Shown in pieces: positions 24,415 through 32,147 of a stretch of DNA of 64,000 nt. Both the position numbers and the translations under genes were made by a program. The notes under the pieces were generated by a model that was not told the DNA's origin, searched no databases, and saw only the letters and a program-made list of their open reading frames with translations. The stretch is from Anianabacter salinae (GTDB lineage Bacteria; Pseudomonadota; Alphaproteobacteria; Rhodobacterales; Rhodobacteraceae), in the NCBI RefSeq assembly GCF_019061145.1, contig NZ_JAHQZS010000002.1:186001-250000 (forward strand), written 5' to 3'. How positions within the stretch are numbered: the first letter of the stretch is position 1; every line of letters starts with the position of its first letter.

Positions 24415-25569
24415 TCAAAGCGTTGCCGCCGTTCCAAGGATCGCCGTCGCCTGGCTGGACAGCACGCCGCCGTTGCCATGGGCCAGGGCGATCTCGGCGC
24501 CCGGCACCTGCCGCGCGCCCGCCTGTCCGCGAAGTTGCACGGCGGCCTCGATCAACGTGAACAGGCCATACATCCCGGGATGATTGCAGCTTAGCCCGCC
24601 GCCATTGGTGTTCACCGGCAAGTCTCCGCCCGGCGCAATGGCGCCCGAGGCGGCAAACGGCCCGCCGTCGCCCTTGGCGCAGAACCCAAGGTCTTCGAGG
24701 AACAGAAGCGTGCAGATCGTGAAGGCGTCATACAACATCACATGGTCGATGTCGGCGACGCTTACGCCCGCCTCGGCCATCGCGGCGGCGCCCGAGCGCT
24801 TTGCGGCGGTTTCGCTCAGCGACGGCATCGCGGCGATCTGGCGGTGGCTGACCGCAACCCCCGTGCCAAGCACCGGCACCAGCGGCTGGCGCAGGTCGCG
24901 CGCCCGGTCGGTGCGCGTCAGGACCAGCGCGCCGCCGCCATCGGTGACAAGGCAGCAGTCGGCCTTGGTCAGCGGGTCACTCACCATGCGCGACGCCAGG
25001 ATCTCGTCCGCCGTGATGTCGCCCCTCTCGAAGGCCGCGGGGTTCAGCTTGGCCCATTGGCGCGCTGCCACGGCAACCTCGGCCAGCTGCGCGCGGGTCG
25101 TGCCGTAGTCATGCATGTGCCGTGCGGCGGCGAGCGCGTAGCCCGAGATCGGATAGCGCGCCTTGTAGGGGGCCTCGAACGGCTGCGGATCTGGCATCGC
25201 GGCCAACCGGCCGCCTGCGCTGCGCTGGTTCGATCCGTAGCAGACAAGAGCCACGTCGCATTGCCCTGTGGCCAGCGCCGACATGGCAGAACGCAGGTGG
25301 AACAGGAACGACGCGCCGCCGACCATGGTGCCATCGGCGTGGCGCAGCTGCGGCGCGATCCCCAGCCGTTCGGCGACGTTCAGGACCGGAAAGCCCGACA
25401 CGGACATGGCGCAATATAGCCCGTCCACATCGGCAAGGCTCAGCCCGCAATCTTCCAGCGCAAGGATCGAGGCCTCTTGCAACTGGTCGAACGCAGACCG
25501 GCCGGGTGCGTCCCAGCGCTGGGTGTTGCCGATCCCGGCGATGGAAATGGCGCCGCGCAGATCGGTCAT
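24415..25569 (-). CDS. Thiolase-superfamily protein (SCPx/Ltp2-like), likely retro-aldolase or atypical thiolase
   Basis: 384 residues of the SCP-x-like thiolase branch (DGLYCAMSVSGFPVLNVAE, GQCDVALVCYGSNQRS, NTNGGGLSCNHPGMYG, ALAHGNGGVLSSQA). The N-terminal nucleophile position reads TMVGGASF, with no Cys, and the C-terminal CxG motif also lacks Cys, so it cannot be a normal thiolase. Together with the adjacent DUF35 gene this recalls the Ltp2-DUF35 aldolase of actinobacterial steroid side-chain degradation. YDAFT and GMYG offer tyrosines at positions I would compare with Ltp2. The start shares one base with the DUF35 stop. Confidence 0.82.
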   Translation of the reverse strand: MTDLRGAISIAGIGNTQRWDAPGRSAFDQLQEASILALEDCGLSLADVDGLYCAMSVSGFPVLNVAERLGIAPQLRHADGTMVGGASFLFHLRSAMSALATGQCDVALVCYGSNQRSAGGRLAAMPDPQPFEAPYKARYPISGYALAAARHMHDYGTTRAQLAEVAVAARQWAKLNPAAFERGDITADEILASRMVSDPLTKADCCLVTDGGGALVLTRTDRARDLRQPLVPVLGTGVAVSHRQIAAMPSLSETAAKRSGAAAMAEAGVSVADIDHVMLYDAFTICTLLFLEDLGFCAKGDGGPFAASGAIAPGGDLPVNTNGGGLSCNHPGMYGLFTLIEAAVQLRGQAGARQVPGAEIALAHGNGGVLSSQATAILGTAATL

Positions 25570-25958
25570 CAGGTTGCCTCCGGGGCGTCGAACACGACGC
25601 GCGGGCCGTCCGCCGCACGTTCGATGCGCGCTGTGACGGCCATGCCGATGCGGACATCGCCCGGCGCGATGCCGGTGACGCAAGTCATCAGGCGCGGACC
25701 TTCGGACAGCTCGACGATCGAGACGTCGTGATCGCCTTCGCGCGCACGCACGGTGGTCGTGGAATAGACGGTGCCGCGCCCGTCCGCCGGGATCATGTCA
25801 GGGCTGGCGGCGCCGCAGGCCTTGCAGGTGGCGACGGGCGGGAATTGCGCCGCACCGCAAGCGCCGCAGCGCTGAATTGCAAAGATGCCGTCTGCAAGCA
25901 TCTCGGTCCACCGGGCCTCGGGGCCGGGGCCGCCAAATCTGGGGTCGCTGTTGGTCAT
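25569..25958 (-). CDS. DUF35 zinc-ribbon/OB-fold partner protein
   Basis: 129 residues. The zinc ribbon RCGACGAAQFPPVATCKACG (C-x2-C and C-x2-C) is followed by an OB-fold with GRGTVYSTTTVR and VRIGMAVTARIER. DUF35 proteins bind acyl-CoA and form obligate complexes with thiolase-fold enzymes, notably Ltp2-type aldolases and BbsAB. Its place directly upstream of the thiolase-fold gene, with a one-base overlap, supports such a complex here. Confidence 0.9.
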   Translation of the reverse strand: MTNSDPRFGGPGPEARWTEMLADGIFAIQRCGACGAAQFPPVATCKACGAASPDMIPADGRGTVYSTTTVRAREGDHDVSIVELSEGPRLMTCVTGIAPGDVRIGMAVTARIERAADGPRVVFDAPEAT

Positions 25959-26470
25959 GCCTGACGCTCCGTCGAAGCCGCGCCGAGGGCGGCGAAGTCT
26001 GCCGCCTCATCAAGCGGCAATTCCGCCGCCGCGACCAGTGCGGGTTTCAACGCGGTGAAGACCGAGGGCAGCGGCGGCTGCGCAAGCCCGCAGGCCGCGA
26101 GGGCGGCGGCAGGATCGGGATCAGTTAGAAACCGGCGCGCGGCGGTCTGGCCAAGGCACTGTGCCGCGATCACCGCGATCATTGGGGTCTGGTGCGCGCC
26201 ATCCTGCGCCTGCGCCTGCGTCCATTCGGCAGCGTCTGCCAGCAGCGCCAGCGCCACGCCGCGCTCTGCCAATGTCCCGGTCAGATGCACGCTTACCGGC
26301 CGGCGCGCCTTGGCCAGCGCCATGACCCATCCCGTGGACGACGCGTGCAGTCCGCCTCCGCCGTCGCCGCGCAGCGCGAGCGGAGCGCCCGCCCGCAGCG
26401 CCTTGGCGATCGCCTTGGCGAGGTCGGCGTCGGGCATATCGGCGGAAAGGGCGATATCCGTCATGCTCAT
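25955..26470 (-). CDS. Short protein, possibly a degenerate crotonase-fold subunit
   Basis: 171 residues, Ala-rich. I do not recognise it with certainty. The order of elements (LRAGAPLALRGDGGGG, then ALAKARRPVSVHLTGTLAERGVALALLADAA) follows crotonase half-fold spacing (oxyanion-loop region and the PVIAAVxGxxxGGGxxLALAxD segment) but the glycines and catalytic Glu are not conserved. It overlaps the real enoyl-CoA hydratase by four bases and the DUF35 gene by four bases, so it is translationally coupled and probably functional, perhaps as a structural partner. Confidence 0.55.
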   Translation of the reverse strand: MSMTDIALSADMPDADLAKAIAKALRAGAPLALRGDGGGGLHASSTGWVMALAKARRPVSVHLTGTLAERGVALALLADAAEWTQAQAQDGAHQTPMIAVIAAQCLGQTAARRFLTDPDPAAALAACGLAQPPLPSVFTALKPALVAAAELPLDEAADFAALGAASTERQA

Positions 26471-27249
26471 GCCCCCCGGAACTCTGGTGCGCGCTTTTCA
26501 AGGAAGGCCGTGATGCCCTCGTTCGCGTCCCCAGAGGCAAGCAGGTTCGCCATCACGGCCACCTCGTGCCCCAGGGCCGCGTCAAGCGTCATGCCCCAGC
26601 GGGCGCGCATCGCCGCCTTGGTCGCCCGCAGGGCCAGCGGTGCCTGCGCGGCCAGTTGCGCGGCGAGAGATTGCGCTGCCGATACGGCGCAGCCTGATGG
26701 CACGACGCGGTCCACCAGCTTGATCCGGCGCGCTGTGTAGGCATCGACGGGCGCGCCTGTCAGGGCCGCCATTGCCTGTGCGCCCGGACCGGCGCGATCC
26801 GTCCAAAGCTGGGTGCCGCCCGCGCCGGGGATGATCCCAAGCCGGATCTCCGGCTGGCCGAAGACGGCTGTATCCGACGCGATGACCACGTCGCAGGCCA
26901 GCGCGATCTCGCAGCCGCCGCCAAGACAATAGCCCGCAACCGCCGCGATCACCGGCACGCGCGCAGCGCGGATGCGGTCGAAGGCGTGGCGGTTCTCGGA
27001 CACCACATAACTGGCCGCCGTGTGACCTGACAACATGTCGATATCCGCCCCGGCCGAGAAGTTGTCTTCTCCGCCGGTCAGGATCACGGCGCGGACCGTT
27101 GCATCGGCGTTGGCCGCATCGACCGCGTCCGCGATATGCGTCAGCACCTCGGCATTCAGCGCATTGCGCGCCTCGGGCCGCTGGATGGTGATCGTCATGA
27201 CGCCCGCGTCGGTCTGGACCGAAACCGGAGTGTGCTGTTGGCCTGGCAT
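26467..27249 (-). CDS. Enoyl-CoA hydratase/isomerase
   Basis: 260 residues with the complete crotonase signature: NFSAGADIDML, PVIAAVAGYCLGGGCEIALA (oxyanion hole), then FGQPEIRLGIIPGAGGTQ with the conserved Glu of QPE. Reaction: hydration or isomerisation of an enoyl-CoA. It is the first gene of the nine-gene minus-strand operon, with an excellent AAGGAGGACGACC ribosome binding site before the ATG at 27249, and lies directly downstream of one CATAC-N6-GTATG palindrome. Confidence 0.93.
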   Translation of the reverse strand: MPGQQHTPVSVQTDAGVMTITIQRPEARNALNAEVLTHIADAVDAANADATVRAVILTGGEDNFSAGADIDMLSGHTAASYVVSENRHAFDRIRAARVPVIAAVAGYCLGGGCEIALACDVVIASDTAVFGQPEIRLGIIPGAGGTQLWTDRAGPGAQAMAALTGAPVDAYTARRIKLVDRVVPSGCAVSAAQSLAAQLAAQAPLALRATKAAMRARWGMTLDAALGHEVAVMANLLASGDANEGITAFLEKRAPEFRGA

Positions 27250-27275
27250 GGTCGTCCTCCTTGCGGCCAGCCTGA

Positions 27276-27291
27276 CATACTCAATAGTATG
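27276..27291. promoter_or_regulatory. Palindromic operator CATAC-N6-GTATG, left copy
   Basis: The bases CATACTCAATAGTATG form an inverted repeat (six-base arms around CAAT). It lies 27 bases before the start codon of the enoyl-CoA hydratase gene, where the minus-strand promoter should be (TTGCGG about 20 bases farther upstream). The same core recurs at 27560-27575 in front of the divergent operon. A TetR protein encoded in the cluster at 33347 is the natural candidate ligand-responsive repressor. Confidence 0.7.
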
Positions 27292-27420
27292 GATGCAAGC
27301 CGCAATCCGGCTGTGCCATTGCCTGCGGGGGCGGTGCCTTGGTTTTTGCCGACGGGGCTGTGCGCGCGACGTCCTGCTGGCTGGCCATGCTGCACGGCAG
27401 CGAATCCATTCGCCAGGAAT

Positions 27421-27436
27421 TCCAATTATTATTGGA
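27421..27436. promoter_or_regulatory. Third palindrome in the divergent intergenic region
   Basis: TCCAAT-TATT-ATTGGA is a perfect inverted repeat with six-base arms in the middle of the 350-base space between 27250 and 27601. Its sequence differs from the CATAC palindromes, so another regulator or a DNA-bending site is possible. An ATGGGC ... GCCCAT hairpin at about 27438-27460 adjoins it. The rest of this gap holds no gene that I can support. Confidence 0.45.
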
Positions 27437-27547
27437 CATGGGCACGTCTTGCTGGCCCATAGTGCAGTTCCGGTGCCTCGCGCGCGCGAGCGACTCTGGC
27501 GGGATTGCGCCGTGATCCGGGATCACACCAGGCAGGGTTGCGATGGG

Positions 27548-27577
27548 TTGACGGAATTACATACCTATGAGTATGGT
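27548..27577 (+). promoter_or_regulatory. Sigma-70-type promoter with embedded operator CATAC-N6-GTATG, right copy
   Basis: TTGACG at 27548-27553 and TATGGT at 27572-27577 are separated by 18 bases. The palindrome CATACCTATGAGTATG (27560-27575) occupies the spacer and the -10 box, a classical repressor position. The predicted transcript would start about 17 bases before the ATG at 27602, leaving just room for the CAGGGAGGATAAACC ribosome binding site. With the left copy it suggests coordinated derepression of both operons. Confidence 0.65.
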
Positions 27578-27601
27578 TCTTCTCACCAGGGAGGATAAAC
27601 C

Positions 27602-28750
27602 ATGCACACCATCTTCAAGCCAATGATTGCAGCCGCTGTGGGCCTCGGCCTCGCCGCAGGCGCGGCGACTGCCCAGGATGACCCGGTCAAGGTCGGCGTC
27701 ATCTTTCCGTTCAGTGGCGGCGCGGGTCCGCAGGGCCAGCACGTCAGCTGGGCGATCGATTCGATGGCCGCGCTCATCAACGAGGACGGCGGCGTTCTTG
27801 GCCGCCAGATCGAACTGGTGATGCGCGACGATGAATCGACCCCGGCGGTCGGCGTGTCGCGCGCGAACGAGCTGATCGCAGAGGGCGTCGAGGTCATCAT
27901 CGAGGGCTGGAACAGCCCGGTGACGCTTGCCATGCAGCCGGTCATCAGCCGCGCCGGCATCCTTGATCTCACGGCGATCTCCAAGGCGGACCCGATCCTG
28001 TCGGGCGAGGGCAACCCGCTTGCTGTCCGCTTCAACAGCTCGAACGCGCAAGACGGCGAGGTCGTCGCCAAGTACATCGTCGACAATGGCTATTCGCGCG
28101 TCGCCTTCATGACCGAGAACGATGCCTACGGAAACGGCGCGCAAGCCTCGATCCTGTCGGCGCTCGACGCGACCGGCCATGACTATGAAATCGTCGCGGA
28201 AGAGAAGTTTCCCTTCGACCAGGCCGATTTCCGCGTCGCGCTGTCGAACGTGAAGGCCGCCGAGCCCGACGTGACCATCGCGATCAACGCGAACGAAGGT
28301 CTGGGGATGCCTGCGCTGATCCGCCAGGCCTCGCGCTCGCGTTTGCCCGGGCAACTGGTCGCTGCGGTCGGAACCGTCGCGCCAAGCGTGATCGATGTGG
28401 CCGGACCTGCAGCCAACGGCGTCGTCGGGGCGGACATCTACTTCCCCAACGTCGAGCCCTTCGCATCCAACGCCGAGAACCAGGCGTTCGTCGCAAAGAC
28501 CGAAGAGCTTCACGACTACACGCCCGACAAGTTCATGGCGCTTGGCGCAGCCGCGCTTCAGGTCTGGGCAAAGGCGGTCGAGGATGTGGGCAGCTTCGAG
28601 AAAGAGCCTGTGGCGGAACGGATCCGCGGCGGCAGCTTTGAGGGCACGATCCTGGGCGACATCACCTTTGGCGACAACGGACAGCTGAACTCGAACCACT
28701 ACCTGTTCGACATCGTCGATGGCGAAATCGTCGTCCGCACCGACGGCTGA
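27602..28750 (+). CDS. Branched-chain-amino-acid-type ABC transporter substrate-binding protein (LivK-like)
   Basis: 382 residues with a signal peptide (about 1-24, ending AATAQ) and the Peripla_BP_6 fold: VKVGVIFPFSGGAGPQGQ, NEDGGVLGRQIELVMRDDES, LDLTAISKADPIL and SRVAFMTENDAYGNGA. Liv-type binding proteins in such catabolic clusters often bind aromatic or other carboxylic acids and not amino acids. First gene of the importer operon, expressed from the operator-bearing promoter at 27548. Confidence 0.92.
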   Translation: MHTIFKPMIAAAVGLGLAAGAATAQDDPVKVGVIFPFSGGAGPQGQHVSWAIDSMAALINEDGGVLGRQIELVMRDDESTPAVGVSRANELIAEGVEVIIEGWNSPVTLAMQPVISRAGILDLTAISKADPILSGEGNPLAVRFNSSNAQDGEVVAKYIVDNGYSRVAFMTENDAYGNGAQASILSALDATGHDYEIVAEEKFPFDQADFRVALSNVKAAEPDVTIAINANEGLGMPALIRQASRSRLPGQLVAAVGTVAPSVIDVAGPAANGVVGADIYFPNVEPFASNAENQAFVAKTEELHDYTPDKFMALGAAALQVWAKAVEDVGSFEKEPVAERIRGGSFEGTILGDITFGDNGQLNSNHYLFDIVDGEIVVRTDG

Positions 28751-28769
28751 AGCGCAGGGCGATCGCCAG

Positions 28770-29552
28770 ATGAGCATTCAATCACAGAACGGGCGGTCGC
28801 TTACCGTCGAAGGGCTTCGGGTGTGCTACGGCGCGCTCGTCGCCCTCGACGGGGTTTCTTTCACCGTGCGCCCCGGCGAAATCCTGGGCATCATCGGGCC
28901 CAACGGCGCGGGCAAGAGCACCTGCTACAACGCCACCACTCACATGGTGGGGCGCGAGGGCCGGGTGTTCATCGACGACGAGGATGTCACCGAGGTTCCC
29001 GCGCACAAGTTGGCCGGGATGGGTCTGCGCCGGGCGTTCCAGCAGAACACCTTCTTCTCCGACATCTCGGTCCTGGGCAACATGATCGCCGTGATCCAGC
29101 ACGACTATGGCTCGTCGCTGGGGCAGACGATCTTTCGCCCGCTGCACTCTGCCCGCCGAGCGGCCGAGGCGCGAGACGCGGCGCGGGCGGCGCTGATCCG
29201 GATGGGCGTGCCCGAGAATTACCACGACAGCTATCCGACACAGATTCCCTATGGCACGCAGCGGTCGCTTTCGATCGCGCTGGCCAATGCGACGGGCGCG
29301 GGCATCCTTCTGCTCGACGAGCCCGCAGCCGGGCTTGGCGGCGAGGACATGCAAAAGCTTGTCGCGCTGATGAAATCGCTGCGGGACGACGGCGTCGCGC
29401 TGGTCGTCATCGAACATCACATGGACCTTATCATGAGCGTCACCGACCAGATCGTCGTGCTCGACCAGGGCCGCATGATCGCCAGCGGCACGCCGTCCGA
29501 AATCCGCAACTCGCCCGAGGTGCTTGAAGCCTACCTGGGGCGTTCGGAATGA
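28770..29552 (+). CDS. ABC transporter ATP-binding protein (LivG-like)
   Basis: 260 residues. Walker A GPNGAGKSTCYN, Walker B ILLLDEPAAGL and the LivG-type C-terminal VIEHHMDLIMSVTDQIVVLD are visible. The signature loop reads IPYGTQRSLSIA, a weakened form of the usual LSYGxQRxLEIA. I start at 28770, the ATG in frame after the binding-protein stop; the ribosome binding site is weak. The last four bases overlap the LivF-like gene. Confidence 0.9.
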   Translation: MSIQSQNGRSLTVEGLRVCYGALVALDGVSFTVRPGEILGIIGPNGAGKSTCYNATTHMVGREGRVFIDDEDVTEVPAHKLAGMGLRRAFQQNTFFSDISVLGNMIAVIQHDYGSSLGQTIFRPLHSARRAAEARDAARAALIRMGVPENYHDSYPTQIPYGTQRSLSIALANATGAGILLLDEPAAGLGGEDMQKLVALMKSLRDDGVALVVIEHHMDLIMSVTDQIVVLDQGRMIASGTPSEIRNSPEVLEAYLGRSE

Positions 29553-30292
29553 CCGGCGCGCAATCCCCCGTTCTGGAAGTCAGGAACCTGACCGCCGACT
29601 ACAACGGCAACCGGGCGCTGACGATCGACCATCTGGCGCTGCACGAGCAAGAGCTTCTGGGCGTGGTCGGCGCGAATGGTGCGGGCAAGTCCACGCTGGT
29701 GGGCGCAATCCTCAACTGGTCGCGCGGCGCGCCGCGCGTGTCCGGCGAGGTGATCCTCGACGGCGAGGATCTCAGCCGCATGGACACCCCGAGCCGCGTC
29801 AAGAAGGGGCTTCTTCTGATCCCGGAAAGCCAGCTGATCTTTCACAGCATGAGCGTGGCCGAGAACCTGGCGCATCACGCAAGTGCGGCAGACGCGGCCG
29901 GGCGCCACGTCTATTCGCTTGATGACATCTACGATCTGTTCCCCAACCTCGCCAACCGCCGCGGCCACCTTGGCGGCCAGCTTTCGGGAGGCGAGCGGCA
30001 GATGCTGGGCATCGCACGGGCGCTGCGCCTTGCGCCGCGCGTGCTGCTTCTGGACGAGCCGTCCATCGGTCTTGCGCCCAAGCTGGTGCTGACCGTGCTG
30101 CGGACCATCCGCCAGCTTGCCGACAACGGCCTGACGGTCCTTCTGATCGAGCAGAACGTGAAGGCGGCCGTCGAGGTCGTCGACCGCATGGCGCTTCTGG
30201 AGCGCGGCCGCGTTCTGGCCGAAGGCGCCGCCGCCGAGATGCGCGACGATCCCCGCATCGCCGAAGCCTATCTTGGAGGACACGCCACATGA
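29549..30292 (+). CDS. ABC transporter ATP-binding protein (LivF-like)
   Basis: 247 residues with Walker A GANGAGKSTLVG, signature LSGGERQMLGIARAL, Walker B VLLLDEPSIGLAPKLV and LLIEQNVKAAVEVVDR, the standard LivF pattern. The gene overlaps its neighbours by four bases on both sides (ATGA), showing tight translational coupling with the LivG-like and LivH-like genes. It supplies the second ATPase of the importer. Confidence 0.93.
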   Translation: MTGAQSPVLEVRNLTADYNGNRALTIDHLALHEQELLGVVGANGAGKSTLVGAILNWSRGAPRVSGEVILDGEDLSRMDTPSRVKKGLLLIPESQLIFHSMSVAENLAHHASAADAAGRHVYSLDDIYDLFPNLANRRGHLGGQLSGGERQMLGIARALRLAPRVLLLDEPSIGLAPKLVLTVLRTIRQLADNGLTVLLIEQNVKAAVEVVDRMALLERGRVLAEGAAAEMRDDPRIAEAYLGGHAT

Positions 30293-31155
30293 ACCTTGCG
30301 CAGCAGATCATCAACGGGATCGTGCTGGGCCATGCCTTTGCGCTGATCGCCATCGGCTGGACGGTGCTTCTGGGCGTCGCCCGGCTGGTGAATTTCGGCC
30401 ACGGGCAGATGTACATGCTCGGCGCGTTCATCACCTGGTTCGCAATGTCGGCCTGGGGGCTGCCCTATCTGGTGGCGATCCCGCTTGCGATGTCGGTGGG
30501 CGTCGGCGTCGGCTATCTGATGCAGCGCACCATGCTGAACCTGACGATCCGGCAGGATCTGGTGTCCGTGATGATCGTGACGCTGGGTTTCGGCTATGTG
30601 ATCGAGGGCGCGGCGGCGCTGACCTTCGGGTCCACTGGCCAGATCCTCGACACGCCGCTGTCGCTGATGGACATCTACATCGGGGACATCTGGTTCACCT
30701 GGCAGGACATCGCCATCGTCGTCGTGACGATCCTGGTGTTCATCGCGCTGAAATACGTGATCGAGAACAGCCCCGTCGGGCGCCGCGTGCGGATGGTCGC
30801 CGAAGACCCCAAGCTGGCGCAACTGGCCGGCATCAACATCAAGCGGGTCTACCTTGGCGTCTTCGCCTTCGAGGGGGCGACGGTCGCGCTGGCCGCCGCG
30901 ATGGTCGCGCCGCGCACGCCGATCCTGACCTCGATGGGGTTCGAGGAGGTCATCATCACCTTCGTCGTGGTCGTTCTGGGCGGCATCGGCTCTGTCACCG
31001 GCAGCTATCTTGCGGGGCTTGGCCTTGGGCTCTTTACCGCGTTCTTCGGGGCCTATGTCTCGTCGGCCTATGCCACGGCGGCGATGTTCGTCGTGCTGAT
31101 CGCGGTTCTCGTGCTGCGGCCCGGCGGCATGACGCAGAAGATGGGAGGGCACTGA
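30289..31155 (+). CDS. ABC transporter permease (LivH-like)
   Basis: 288 residues, about eight membrane segments. IINGIVLGHAFALIAIGWT, ARLVNFGHGQMYMLGAF and VVVLGGIGSVTGSYLAG are characteristic of LivH permeases. The start overlaps the LivF-like gene by four bases and one base separates it from the LivM-like gene. It would form a heterodimeric channel with that protein. Confidence 0.93.
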   Translation: MNLAQQIINGIVLGHAFALIAIGWTVLLGVARLVNFGHGQMYMLGAFITWFAMSAWGLPYLVAIPLAMSVGVGVGYLMQRTMLNLTIRQDLVSVMIVTLGFGYVIEGAAALTFGSTGQILDTPLSLMDIYIGDIWFTWQDIAIVVVTILVFIALKYVIENSPVGRRVRMVAEDPKLAQLAGINIKRVYLGVFAFEGATVALAAAMVAPRTPILTSMGFEEVIITFVVVVLGGIGSVTGSYLAGLGLGLFTAFFGAYVSSAYATAAMFVVLIAVLVLRPGGMTQKMGGH

Positions 31156-31156
31156 G

Positions 31157-32137
31157 ATGACGGCATCCCGTCTTCGGCCCTTCGTGCTGCCCGTGACGGC
31201 CATCGCCCTACTTGCGCTGCCCTGGCTTCTGGGCGGGGCGAACGTGGTCTTCTCGGCCTGCGTCATCATCGCGATCTTTGCCGTGATGTCCTACGGGCTG
31301 GACGTGATCGTGTCCGACCTTGGCGAGGTCAGCCTTGCGCATCCGGTGTTCTTTGCGAGCGGCGCCTACACGACCTCGATCGCGTCGTCGCGCTATGGGC
31401 TCGATCCGGCTTCGACGCTGGTGCTGACCGTCGTGGTGGTCCTTGCGCTTGCGGCGGCCATTGCCTTCGTGACGCTCAAGCTGCGCGAGTTCGTGTTCTC
31501 GCTGGTGACCTATGCCGTGTCCGTGGTGGCGATGACCGTGGCGGCGAACTGGGCGTTCCTTGGCGGATCGGACGGAGTGACCGGCATCCCGGCCTTCGAA
31601 TTCGCGGGCTTCCGCGCGCTGACCGACCGCCAGCTGTGGCCGCTGGCATGGGGGCTTCTGGTGGTGGTGCTGTATCTGGTGTCGGCTTTCCGCAAGTCGC
31701 GGCTGGGCCACGCGGCGATGACCGTGCACCTCAACCCCGCGCTGGCGCGGATGTCCGGCATCAGCCCCGAGATCGTGCGGATGAAGGTATTCCTCGTCTC
31801 GGCGCCGATCACCGCGTCGGCCGGGTGGCTTTATGCCTATCAGCGCGCCTACATCAGCGCCGATGTCCTGACGCCGTATTTCCTGATCCTGATGCTGACC
31901 GCCGTCGTGCTGGTCGGGCGCCGGATCCTGCTGGCGCCGCTGATCGGTGTGGCCATCGTGGTGACGCAGGAACGGTTCCTGTCCTACGGCGCCTATGTCG
32001 ACCGGATCATCCTCGGCACACTTCTCATCCTCGCCCTCTCGTTCCTGCCGCGCGGCCTTTACGGCCTTGTCGTCGACGCCCTGTCGATGCTGCGGCGCAA
32101 GAAATCCCGTCCGCTCGACGAGCGGCAAGAAGTCTAA
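31157..32137 (+). CDS. ABC transporter permease (LivM-like)
   Basis: 326 residues, about ten membrane segments. The segments AVMSYGLDVIVSDLGEVSLA and HPVFFASGAYTTSIA and a central TLKLREFVFSLVTYAVS follow the LivM pattern. It closes the importer part of the operon; an acyl-CoA dehydrogenase starts 10 bases later behind an AAGGAG site, so transport and catabolism are in one transcription unit. Confidence 0.92.
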   Translation: MTASRLRPFVLPVTAIALLALPWLLGGANVVFSACVIIAIFAVMSYGLDVIVSDLGEVSLAHPVFFASGAYTTSIASSRYGLDPASTLVLTVVVVLALAAAIAFVTLKLREFVFSLVTYAVSVVAMTVAANWAFLGGSDGVTGIPAFEFAGFRALTDRQLWPLAWGLLVVVLYLVSAFRKSRLGHAAMTVHLNPALARMSGISPEIVRMKVFLVSAPITASAGWLYAYQRAYISADVLTPYFLILMLTAVVLVGRRILLAPLIGVAIVVTQERFLSYGAYVDRIILGTLLILALSFLPRGLYGLVVDALSMLRRKKSRPLDERQEV

Positions 32138-32147
32138 GGAGACAGTT

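Noticed and set aside
24415-25569. Ordinary acetyl-CoA acetyltransferase
   Set aside because: Both catalytic cysteines are missing, so the simple name would mislead.
20319-27249. Complete steroid degradation cluster
   Set aside because: Only side-chain-type genes are found; ring-degrading genes (Ksh, Hsa, KstD) are absent.
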